Shown: positions 19,622-29,465 of the stretch, piece by piece
Position numbering within the stretch: the stretch's first letter is position 1
Layout: each line of letters starts with the position of its first letter
NCBI RefSeq assembly: GCF_019430905.1
Contig: NZ_JAHYCA010000001.1
Location: forward strand, 168,995 to 232,994
Length of the DNA: 64,000 nucleotides
Direction: 5' to 3'
Origin: Billgrantia antri
GTDB taxonomy: Bacteria; Pseudomonadota; Gammaproteobacteria; Pseudomonadales; Halomonadaceae
Notes under the pieces: model-generated
Told to the model about the DNA's origin: nothing
Databases searched by the model: none
What the model saw: only the letters and a program-made list of their open reading frames with translations
Made by a program: the position numbers and the translations under genes

Positions 19622-20473
19622 TCAGCCACCGTGGAAGGCTGAAATACGCTGGACGAAGCGTCCGCCCGGCGCATAGTGATCGAGAATCGAGAAGTGATCG
19701 TCGCCGGGCAAGAGCTCGGCGCTGACGGCCGCGCCCTGGGCCTCGAGGTGCTCGGCGTGGGCATGCATCTGGCGCGCGAACTCGGTGGACTCCTCTCCGC
19801 CCGCAACGAGATGCACCGGCGTCGGCACTCGGCACGGCAGGAACAGCGGGCTGTAGGCGTCGACGTCGCGCCCGCTGAGCTGCAGCTTGGGCTGCAGCCA
19901 CGACCAGGGGAAAGGGCGCAGGTCGTAAAGCCCGCTGATGCACAACGCGCCCCCGATGAGGTCGTCTGGCAGACCGTACTCCCCCTCCCAATCCGCGGCC
20001 AGCAGCATGGCGGCAAGATGTCCGCCGGCGGAGTGGCCGGAGACGCTCAGGCGCGATGCATCGACGCCCAGCGATGAAGCGTTGTGCCTCACCCAGGCGA
20101 CCGCGGCCCGAGCTTGCCTCACCAGTTCGCCGAAGGCCACCGTGGGGCACAGCGCATAATTGACCACCGCCACGCTGATGCCCGCCGCTACCAGCCCCTC
20201 GGCGACGAAACCGAACTCGCGGTGGCCCAGCGAGCGCCAGTAGCCACCGTGGAAGAAGAGATGCAGCGGTGCATCCTCGGCCTCGGCATGGTAGACATCC
20301 ATGCGCTCGGCCAGCGTCGGCCCGAAGGCGACGTCCAGCGACACCCGGCAGCGCTCACGCACCGCCTCGCTGCGCGACCGCCAGCCATCCAGCAGCGCGG
20401 ACAGGTCGCGCCCGCGCGAGGGATCGTACTCGCGGTCGATCGCTTCCTGGGTGGAGAAATCGCGATACAGCAT
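19622..20473 (-). CDS. Alpha/beta hydrolase, kynurenine formamidase (arylformamidase)-like
   Basis: 283-residue alpha/beta hydrolase. Oxyanion motif HGGYWRSLG and nucleophile elbow SGHSAGGHLAAML, with late Asp and His (PGDDHFSILDHY). The HGGYW motif is typical of eukaryote-like kynurenine formamidases, which convert N-formylkynurenine to kynurenine; kynureninase then yields anthranilate. Being tail to tail with an anthranilate-type operon fits a tryptophan-to-anthranilate link, though it could be another esterase. Start at 20473 was chosen because AGGAAGG precedes it; the GTG at 20497 would add 8 residues. No terminator separates its stop from the convergent Rid gene. It follows dsbB by 25 bases. 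Confidence 0.78.
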   Translation of the reverse strand: MLYRDFSTQEAIDREYDPSRGRDLSALLDGWRSRSEAVRERCRVSLDVAFGPTLAERMDVYHAEAEDAPLHLFFHGGYWRSLGHREFGFVAEGLVAAGISVAVVNYALCPTVAFGELVRQARAAVAWVRHNASSLGVDASRLSVSGHSAGGHLAAMLLAADWEGEYGLPDDLIGGALCISGLYDLRPFPWSWLQPKLQLSGRDVDAYSPLFLPCRVPTPVHLVAGGEESTEFARQMHAHAEHLEAQGAAVSAELLPGDDHFSILDHYAPGGRFVQRISAFHGG

Positions 20474-20498
20474 GCCTGCCTTCCTCTTTGTCAGCACT

Positions 20499-21020
20499 TC
20501 AGGGCCACAGGCCGCGGACGGAGCGATACAGGATCCCCAGAGGGGCCAATGCGAGCATGATGAAGCCGATCAGGGTCCAGCCCGGCAGCGAGATACCCAG
20601 CAGCAAAAAGTCGATCTCGGCGCACTCGCCGGAGCCGGAGAGCACCATGGCGACCACGTCCTGCATGGGCAGGACATCCACCATGTAACCGAGCCCCGGG
20701 CCACAGCTCGGCACCTGGTCCGGCGGCAGCGACTGCAGCCACACATGACGCGCGGCAACACCGATCCCCCCCAGTACCGCCGCGAGCAATAGCCCGCCGT
20801 AGATGACCGGTCCCAGACGTCCCTGAGGATTGTGAATGGCCGCTACGATGAACACCGCCGCAGCGGACAGCACGGCGATACGCTGGAAGATGCACAGCGG
20901 GCAGGGCTCGAGCCCGCCGATATGTTCCAGGCCCAGGGCGACCAGCATCATGAGAACGCAGAAGGCCAGCCCGGCCAGACTCCACTGGCGAACCGAGAGA
21001 CGACGAAGTGCTGCGAACAT
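20499..21020 (-). CDS. dsbB: Disulfide bond formation protein B
   Basis: 173-residue four-helix inner-membrane quinone reductase that reoxidises periplasmic DsbA. The first cysteine pair is in EPCPLCIFQR (Cys40, Cys43) and the second is Cys106 (VPSCGPG) with Cys133 (GSGEC). The positions match E. coli DsbB closely. The start overlaps the gshA stop by one base (TGATG on the minus strand), so expression is coupled to glutathione synthesis, a neat thiol-redox pairing. Confidence 0.93.
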   Translation of the reverse strand: MFAALRRLSVRQWSLAGLAFCVLMMLVALGLEHIGGLEPCPLCIFQRIAVLSAAAVFIVAAIHNPQGRLGPVIYGGLLLAAVLGGIGVAARHVWLQSLPPDQVPSCGPGLGYMVDVLPMQDVVAMVLSGSGECAEIDFLLLGISLPGWTLIGFIMLALAPLGILYRSVRGLWP

Positions 21021-22636
21021 CAGGCATTCCCCTGACTGGCCATGGCCACGCGGGGCTCGCTGGCACTGGTGAAATAGTCGCCGAGGAACTCCTCGAAGCG
21101 CTGGGTATCGGCCACCTCGATGTCCCGCTGCTGCTGGTGCGAGGTGCCGACCATCTGCTCGAAGGTCGCCGCCCGTGCCGACTCGACACCTTCCTGGCGT
21201 AGCCGGTCGGCGTGCTCCTCGGCAAGGGACAAGATGGCCTCGATGAACTCCTCGCCGGTCGTTTCGAGCCGCGCCAGCAGACGGCCGGACGGCGTCAGCG
21301 ACGGATCGCCGAGCCAGGGCTCGAAGGCCGCGACGGCCCGCGCATGGGGGCTGCCCTCCTCCAGGGCATCGAGCACTTCGGCGGCCCGGCCCATCTCGGC
21401 AAGGATCTCACCGCCCCAGTCGGCCACGGAGCGGCGATGGCCGTCCTGAAGCAGCCGGAGCTCGGGGTCGCGGCCGCGCTCGACGACCAGGCGCCGATTG
21501 TCGTCCAGCCGGTCACACTCCTCGTCGGGAATCCAGGGGCTCTCGGAGAGCAGGCACCACATCATGAAGGTATCGATGAAGCGTAGTCGCTGCTCGTCGA
21601 TGCCCAGCGGCAGGAAGGGATCGAGATCGAGGCAGCGCACCTCGATGTATTCGACGCCACGCGCCTCCAGCGCCTGGCTCGGCGTCTCATTGTGACGGGT
21701 GACGCGCTTGGGCCGGATGTCGCTGTAGTACTCGTTCTCGATCTGCAGGATATTGGCGTTGAGCTGCTGCCAGTCGGTACCGTCACGCACGCCCAGCGCC
21801 TCGTAGGCGGGCCAGGGCGTGGAGATCGCGTGCCGCAGGGTGCCCACGTAGTTGGAGAGCGAGTTGAAGCAGATCTTGAGCTGTGCCTGCACCTTGTTCT
21901 GGTAGCCGAGGTCGGACATGCGCAGGCTGGTGGCGTAGGGCGATACCAGGGTATCGCGCCCGTGCGCCTGTAGCTTGTCGGGAATGTTGCCCTCGGGCAG
22001 GAAGCTGCGATCGAGCGCCGGCGAGGCACCAAACAGGTAGAGCAGCAGCCAGCTGTGGCGGCGGAAATTGCGAATCAGGCCGAAATAGCGGCTCGAGCGA
22101 TAGTCATCGAGCGACATGTCGACGGCGCCGTCGCGCTGGCGCAGCACCTCCCACAGCTCGTCGGGCAGCGAAAGATTGTAGTGGATGCCGGCGATGGCCT
22201 GCATGATCCGCCCGTAGCGTACGTCCAGCCCCTTGCGGTAGACGTGCTTCATGGTCCCGACGTTGGAGCTGCCGTAGTCGGCGATGATCACGCTGTCGTT
22301 GCCGTCAAGCCTGGCCGGCATGCTGGCCGGCCAGATCAGCTCCTCGCCGAGATGGCGATAGCTGAAGCGGTGCAGGTCGGCGAGAAAGTCGAGGGCATCG
22401 CCAGGGCGACAGTAGACCGGCGTAATGTACTCCAGCAGTGCCTCGGAGTAATCGGTGGTGATATGCGGGTGGGTCAGCTTGGAGCCCAGCGCATGGGGAT
22501 GCGGCGTGGCGGCGATACGCCCCGCACGATCGACGCGCAGCCCCTCCTTCTCCAGGCCGCGGCGCAGGCGCCCGAAGCGCCCCCGGGCAGCCAGCCCGGC
22601 AAGATGCGAAACGGTGGCAGAGTATGAATCAGACAA
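21020..22636 (-). CDS. gshA: Glutamate-cysteine ligase
   Basis: 538-residue enzyme catalysing the first, ATP-dependent step of glutathione synthesis (Glu + Cys). Class I proteobacterial signature: LGSKLTHPHITTDYSEALLE, LGEELIWPASMP, and SNVGTMKHVYRKGLDVRYG. The start is TTG at 22636 because no in-frame ATG/GTG lies nearby; E. coli gshA also uses TTG, which lowers expression. Downstream it is coupled to dsbB. A hairpin pair lies in the 143-base gap between it and tex, so it probably has its own promoter there. Confidence 0.94.
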   Translation of the reverse strand: MSDSYSATVSHLAGLAARGRFGRLRRGLEKEGLRVDRAGRIAATPHPHALGSKLTHPHITTDYSEALLEYITPVYCRPGDALDFLADLHRFSYRHLGEELIWPASMPARLDGNDSVIIADYGSSNVGTMKHVYRKGLDVRYGRIMQAIAGIHYNLSLPDELWEVLRQRDGAVDMSLDDYRSSRYFGLIRNFRRHSWLLLYLFGASPALDRSFLPEGNIPDKLQAHGRDTLVSPYATSLRMSDLGYQNKVQAQLKICFNSLSNYVGTLRHAISTPWPAYEALGVRDGTDWQQLNANILQIENEYYSDIRPKRVTRHNETPSQALEARGVEYIEVRCLDLDPFLPLGIDEQRLRFIDTFMMWCLLSESPWIPDEECDRLDDNRRLVVERGRDPELRLLQDGHRRSVADWGGEILAEMGRAAEVLDALEEGSPHARAVAAFEPWLGDPSLTPSGRLLARLETTGEEFIEAILSLAEEHADRLRQEGVESARAATFEQMVGTSHQQQRDIEVADTQRFEEFLGDYFTSASEPRVAMASQGNA

Positions 22637-22708
22637 GGCGTGGACCCCGTGTCTTGGAGGCCAATCTCGGGCCTCCGGTCTAAACGTGCCGGCCGCCCGT
22701 GGCGGTCG

Positions 22709-22738
22709 GAGGTAGCCGACGAGACCGCCGGCTACCTC
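22709..22738 (-). terminator. Hairpin terminator downstream of tex
   Basis: Perfect 10-bp arms (gaggtagccg 22709-22718, cggctacctc 22729-22738) with a 10-nt loop, 42 bases after the tex stop on the minus strand. A second 7-bp stem (ggaggcc 22656-22662, ggcctcc 22670-22676) lies closer to gshA. There is no T-run, so termination strength is uncertain; the second stem may be a gshA leader structure. Confidence 0.5.
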
Positions 22739-22779
22739 ATGCGAATGATGTCGAGAGTATGGCGAGTGCTATGCCCGGA

Positions 22780-25134
<2,355 letters not shown>

Positions 25135-25205
25135 GACTTCCTTGGTATTGCGACAACGAAAGATCGCGCCAAGGTATCACAAACGCCACCGTGTCGCCGC
25201 CGCGA

Positions 25206-25457
25206 TCAACGCCGCCAACCGCTGACGTCCCACAGGTGACGGCGCGCCTCGCGGGCCACGTCGCGGCGGGTCAGTCCGATATCGCGCAGCTGGTGATCGC
25301 TGAGCTCCAGCAGTTGGTTGCGTTCGCGGCGCAGCTGCATCAGATAGCTCAGGCGGCGCAGCCATTGCCACGGGGACGAGAAGAAGCGCTGGGCGCTCTC
25401 AACGCGATCAGGCGCAGTGCAGGATGAAGCATCGTAGCAGGTGTCGGGGGCCCTCAT
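25206..25457 (-). CDS. DUF1127 small basic protein
   Basis: 83-residue protein whose C-terminal half holds the DUF1127 motif: LRRERNQLLELSDHQLRDIGLTRRD read in two parts, LRRERNQLLELSDHQL and RDIGLTRRDV. DUF1127 proteins are small, basic and Trp/Arg rich; some affect RNA turnover and phosphate or stress responses. The start at 25457 was chosen because GGAGG precedes it on the minus strand; the longer open frame to 25553 lacks a ribosome-binding site. It is divergent from the LysR gene at 25572, a pairing that suggests control by that regulator. Confidence 0.8.
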   Translation of the reverse strand: MRAPDTCYDASSCTAPDRVESAQRFFSSPWQWLRRLSYLMQLRRERNQLLELSDHQLRDIGLTRRDVAREARRHLWDVSGWRR

Positions 25458-25571
25458 GGCTGGTTTCCTCCGGATCATGGCGAGTGATGGAGAAAGTCTC
25501 GATGCATCGCTACAATCAATCCAACGAATACTCCTGATGCCATGCATCACCAATCATGATGGAAACCGGTC

Positions 25572-26426
25572 ATGCTCCACACCATCGATCACGAGCTGCT
25601 GCGCACCTTCGTCGCCATCGTCGACCATGGCGGCTTCACCCGGGCGGCCCAGGCCGTCAACCGCACCCAGTCGGCGGTCAGCATGCAGATCAAGCGACTC
25701 GAGGAAGACGTGATCCAGCGCCCCCTGTTCGAGCGCCAGGGCCGTCAGATGCATCTGACCAGCGAAGGCACCACGCTGCTCGGTTATGCCCGCCGCATCC
25801 TCGACCTGCAGGGCGAGGCGCTCAACATGCTGCGCGAGCCGGAGATGGTCGGCCGGGTTCGCATCGGCGTCCCCGACGACTTCGTCATGCGCTTCCTGCC
25901 CGGGATCCTCAAGTCCTTCTCCCAGACCTGGCCACTGGTCGACGTCGAGGTGCAGTGCGCACCCTCCTCGGAGCTGCTCGGCCGCCAGCAGGGCAGCCTC
26001 GACCTGAGTATCGTGACCCGCGAGGTAGGCCAGGAGATCGGCACCATTCTGCGCCGCGACGAAACCGTGTGGGTGGTGGCGGAGAGCCATGCCGTGCATC
26101 GCCAGACGCCGCTGCCGCTGGCGCTGTTCGAGGAGCCCTGCTTCTGCCGGCGGCATGCCTGCAACGCCCTGACCCGTGCCGGACGCCAGTATCGCATCGC
26201 CTACTCCAGCCCCAGTCTGGCCACCCTGCAGGCGGTGGTGGGCGCTGGCCTGGCGGTCTCGGCGCTGATGAAGAGCCTGGTCACGCCGGGCATGCGCGTG
26301 CTCGGCGAAACGGATGGCTTTCCCCCACTGCCTGACGGTTCGATCGTGCTGCTGCGCTCGCCCGACAACGCATCACCGGCGGTGGCCGGCCTGGCGCAGC
26401 ACATCATCGAGGGTTTCAAAGCCTGA
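25572..26426 (+). CDS. LysR-family transcriptional regulator
   Basis: 284-residue LysR regulator. N-terminal HTH: ELLRTFVAIVDHGGFTRAAQ followed by VNRTQSAVSMQIKRLE. The C-terminal effector domain (about residues 90-284) starts GRVRIGVPDDF. The VNRTQSAVSMQIKRLE recognition helix resembles the LrhA/HexA-like branch. The 114-base divergent gap to the DUF1127 gene contains a spaced inverted repeat (gatgcat 25501-25507, atgcatc 25542-25548), a plausible LysR operator. Target inferred to be the DUF1127 gene; ligand unknown. Confidence 0.87.
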   Translation: MLHTIDHELLRTFVAIVDHGGFTRAAQAVNRTQSAVSMQIKRLEEDVIQRPLFERQGRQMHLTSEGTTLLGYARRILDLQGEALNMLREPEMVGRVRIGVPDDFVMRFLPGILKSFSQTWPLVDVEVQCAPSSELLGRQQGSLDLSIVTREVGQEIGTILRRDETVWVVAESHAVHRQTPLPLALFEEPCFCRRHACNALTRAGRQYRIAYSSPSLATLQAVVGAGLAVSALMKSLVTPGMRVLGETDGFPPLPDGSIVLLRSPDNASPAVAGLAQHIIEGFKA

Positions 26427-26469
26427 TCGTTGCTGAAAATTCATTCCCTTGCCGCTTACGCTCCGCTGC

Positions 26470-26496
26470 TTAAGTTTCGGCTCGAAATGCCGATAA
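26470..26496 (+). promoter_or_regulatory. Sigma-28 (FliA) promoter for the chemoreceptor gene
   Basis: ttaagttt (26470-26477), an 11-base spacer, and gccgataa (26489-26496). The sigma-28 consensus is TAAAGTTT-N11-GCCGATAA, so the -10 is perfect, the spacer exact and the -35 differs at one base. It lies 108 bases upstream of the chemoreceptor start. Confidence 0.88.
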
Positions 26497-26604
26497 CGTC
26501 TATGAAGTCCCACTCTCCAGAGCGCGTCCTCCGCGTTACTCAATATAAAGCTCGATAGCAACGAGCACTCCAACCGCTCCACTCCGGCAAGGGAGTCACA
26601 CTCG

Positions 26605-28263
26605 ATGCGCAAGAACCTCATGAACAAGATACGCGTCAAATATGCCGTCGCCTTCATCGGCGTCGCCATGTCACTGCTGGTCGTAGTCGTCGCCGACCTG
26701 CTGCTGGTGCACTCCGTCAGGGATCGCATGACCGAATTCAGCGGCACCTTCAACGCCGCGATATCCGCCGTGCTCAACGCAGACCGCGACCTCTACCAGG
26801 CGCGTGTCGCCGAACTCGAGTACCTCCGGACGGCGGCTGGCTCGGAACAGGCCCAGGCCCTTAAGGACGACTACGAGGAGAACGCACAGCAGGCCTACGA
26901 TCGCATGCACGAATTCACCCGACTGCTCGATGCCTACCCCGAGATCGTCCAACCCCTGGACGGCTTCGAAGCGCTGTTCTCCGCCTGGTCGGCACAATCC
27001 GGCGAGGGGCTGAACCTGCACGCTGCCGGCGATACCGCCGCTGCGCGCGTGCAGGTCGAGGGCGCCTCGCTGACTGCCTTCAATCAGTTGAGGGAGGTTT
27101 ACAATACGGCGGGCGAGCTGGCGGATGCCAAGGTCGTCGAGCTCGAAGCCCTGACGCTTGCCCGAATCCGCATGCAACAGTTCGCTGTGTTCGGCTTTTC
27201 CTTCCTGGTGTTTCTCGCCGCCGTCGCCATTGCCCTGGTCGGGCCAATGCTGATGTCGCGCGCCATTCGCCAGATTACGGGCCGTATCAAGGAAATCACA
27301 GATGGTGACGGCGACCTGACGGCGCGCATCGAAAGCCGGCGCAAGGACGAACTGGGCGAACTGGCCGAGCAGTTCAACGCTTTCATACTGCGCATGGACG
27401 CCACCCTGCAGACCGTGCGCAGCAGCACCCTGAGCGTGCACAACGCCTCCAACGAGATAGCCAAGAGCAGCCAGGACCTCTCCTCGCGTACCGAGCAAAC
27501 CGCCGCCAACCTGCAGGAGACCTCGGCCTCCATGGAGGAGATCACGGCCACGGTGAGCAATACCTCCGACGCCACCCAGCAGGCCAACCAACTGGTGCAG
27601 GAGACGGTGGAAGTCGCCCGTCGCGGTCAGGAAGCCATGGCTCAGGTCGAGAGCACCATGGATGACATCAGCCGCTCCGCAGTACAGATCAATGAGTTCA
27701 TCGGCCTGATCGACGGCATTACGTTCCAGACCAACATTCTCGCCCTCAATGCGTCGGTGGAAGCCGCTCGCGCCGGCGAACATGGACGTGGGTTTGCCGT
27801 GGTGGCTCAGGAAGTGCGTACCCTGGCCAGCCGCTCGAGCGATGCGTCTCGCGGCATTCGCGAGCTGATCGACACCTCCGTTTCACGCACCCAGTCGGGG
27901 GCCAGCCTGGTCAAGAGCACCGGCAAGACCATGCAGGAGATCGTTGCCAGCATCGAGCGCATCACCGGCGTGATCAGCGAGATCAGCGCCGGCGCCAAGG
28001 AACAGAGCCAGGGCATCGCCCAGGTGAACACCGCGGTCTCCGAACTCGACAACATGACGCAGCACAATGCGTCGCTCGTCGAGCAGACCAGCGCTGCGGC
28101 GGATGAGATGCGCGAACAGGTCGAACGACTGAATGACTTGATCGCCAGCTTCCGCCTGAGCGATGCCAGCGATACGGAGCGGAACTTGTTGCCCGCCCCG
28201 AAGCGTAAACCCGCCACGGTTCGCGGCCATCAGGAAATGCTGCCGGCCGAAGCATCGTTCTAG
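26605..28263 (+). CDS. Methyl-accepting chemotaxis protein
   Basis: 552-residue chemoreceptor. TM1 (about residues 13-33), a ~155-residue periplasmic helical bundle, TM2 (about 190-213), HAMP (MSRAIRQITGRIKEI...), methylation helices with EQTAANLQETSASMEEIT, and the signalling tip GITFQTNILALNASVEAARA (about residues 370-390). No CheR-tethering pentapeptide is seen at the C-terminus (ends PAEASF). Start at 26605 follows AAGGGA. A sigma-28 promoter lies upstream, tying it to the flagellar regulon. The ligand of the periplasmic domain is not evident. It is convergent with msrB, 20 bases away. Confidence 0.93.
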   Translation: MRKNLMNKIRVKYAVAFIGVAMSLLVVVVADLLLVHSVRDRMTEFSGTFNAAISAVLNADRDLYQARVAELEYLRTAAGSEQAQALKDDYEENAQQAYDRMHEFTRLLDAYPEIVQPLDGFEALFSAWSAQSGEGLNLHAAGDTAAARVQVEGASLTAFNQLREVYNTAGELADAKVVELEALTLARIRMQQFAVFGFSFLVFLAAVAIALVGPMLMSRAIRQITGRIKEITDGDGDLTARIESRRKDELGELAEQFNAFILRMDATLQTVRSSTLSVHNASNEIAKSSQDLSSRTEQTAANLQETSASMEEITATVSNTSDATQQANQLVQETVEVARRGQEAMAQVESTMDDISRSAVQINEFIGLIDGITFQTNILALNASVEAARAGEHGRGFAVVAQEVRTLASRSSDASRGIRELIDTSVSRTQSGASLVKSTGKTMQEIVASIERITGVISEISAGAKEQSQGIAQVNTAVSELDNMTQHNASLVEQTSAAADEMREQVERLNDLIASFRLSDASDTERNLLPAPKRKPATVRGHQEMLPAEASF

Positions 28264-28283
28264 CCGGGCAGCAGCGGCCTTGG

Positions 28284-28781
28284 CTAGGTGGGCACGAAGG
28301 TCAGGGCCAGGCCGTTGTTGCACCAGCGTAGTCCAGTGGGCTCGGGGCCGTCGCTGAAGACATGGCCCTGATGTCCGCCGCAGCGGGCGCAGTGATACTC
28401 GGTACGCGGCCAGACCAGCTTGAAATCCAGCTCGCTCAACAGATGCCCCTCGACGTGCTCGAAGAAGCTCGGCCAGCCGGTGCCGGAGTCGTACTTCATG
28501 GCACTCTCGAACAGCAGCAGGTCGCAGCCGGCGCAGCGGTACTCGCCTTCGCCCCACTCCTTGTCCAAGGGGCTGGAGAACGGCGGCTCGGTACCATGAT
28601 CGCGCAGGATCTCGAACTGTTCGGGCGTGAGGCGCTCGCGCCACTCGTCGCGCGACAGCTCCAGACGCTCCAGTCCCGGCGCGGCTTCGAGACTCAGCCG
28701 CGGAAATCCCCAGCCGACGCCGGGCACCAGCCCGGCGGCGCCGGCCGACCCTAGCAGACCCAGGAAAAGACGGCGTTTCAT
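28284..28781 (-). CDS. msrB: Peptide methionine-(R)-sulfoxide reductase MsrB with Tat-like signal
   Basis: 165-residue MsrB. Zinc cysteines CAGC (83-86) and CARC (131-134), and catalytic Cys154 in GLRWCNNGLALTF. Unlike the usual cytoplasmic enzyme, it begins MKRRLFLGLLGSAGAAGL, a twin-Arg motif followed by a hydrophobic stretch. It is therefore probably exported, possibly by the Tat system, to repair oxidised methionine in the periplasm. The start at 28781 has a GGGGGGA ribosome-binding site; the frame to 28805 would disrupt the signal. Electron donor in the periplasm unknown; no MsrA gene is adjacent. Confidence 0.92.
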   Translation of the reverse strand: MKRRLFLGLLGSAGAAGLVPGVGWGFPRLSLEAAPGLERLELSRDEWRERLTPEQFEILRDHGTEPPFSSPLDKEWGEGEYRCAGCDLLLFESAMKYDSGTGWPSFFEHVEGHLLSELDFKLVWPRTEYHCARCGGHQGHVFSDGPEPTGLRWCNNGLALTFVPT

Positions 28782-28929
28782 TTCTCCCCCCCAGCGCCGC
28801 AGCACGGCGCTCCCGTATTCAGATGTGGATGCAGGCCCTCTCCCGTTCAGACCCGCCCTTTGCTGCCGGGTTCGCTATTGGCCCGTCCCCGTTTCTCGTC
28901 TAGAGTCGAGCTTTCCCTCCTCTGGCGCC

Positions 28930-29391
28930 GTGGTCTCACGCTTGCATCGATTCGCGACACGCTGGCACTCCCTGACGGCATGCCTCGGCCTGCTGGCCCT
29001 GACCCTTGCCCTCGGTGGACCATTGCTGAGCCAGATCCAACGCCTGATGGAGGCGGCTCCTGCCGAATCGGGCACTTCGCTGCATGGCGCTCATGCCGGC
29101 CATCATCACTCGCATCCAAGCACCACATCCGGCACGGAACATACCGGGACCTCACAGCACGCACTCCACGCACACCATGAGGAATCCCACGGTCGCCAGG
29201 TCGCGCTGGAGGCCTGCGACTACTGCACGCTCTTCCTGCACATGCCGGGGCTGCCGGTAGGCGACATCCTCGCCCTTCCCCGGGTCCCGCCCTCGTCCCG
29301 CTCCCTCACCGCCACCACCCACCGGTTCGCCGATGAGGAACGTTATCGCCACTATGAGGGTCGAGCCCCACCGCTTCGCTCCTGCGGTTGA
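28930..29391 (+). CDS. DUF2946-family His-rich protein (probable metal-related)
   Basis: 153-residue protein. The N-terminus has one hydrophobic segment (residues ~15-35) like a signal anchor. A His-rich region follows (about residues 52-86, including HGAHAGHHHSHP), then ACDYCTLFLHMPGLP (Cys96, Cys99), which is the DUF2946 signature. DUF2946 genes often neighbour copper or iron uptake genes; the His cluster and CxxC suggest metal binding, probably copper (inference). A GTG at 28930 was chosen as the start because it begins the hydrophobic segment; no strong Shine-Dalgarno is seen, so this is uncertain. The PepSY gene follows after 74 bases. Confidence 0.75.
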   Translation: MVSRLHRFATRWHSLTACLGLLALTLALGGPLLSQIQRLMEAAPAESGTSLHGAHAGHHHSHPSTTSGTEHTGTSQHALHAHHEESHGRQVALEACDYCTLFLHMPGLPVGDILALPRVPPSSRSLTATTHRFADEERYRHYEGRAPPLRSCG

Positions 29392-29465
29392 CGCTCGTCT
29401 CTCACGAGGCTGTCCATCATGGAGAGCACTCGTGATGCTCGTCCCCTGAACAGGAGCATTACCTC

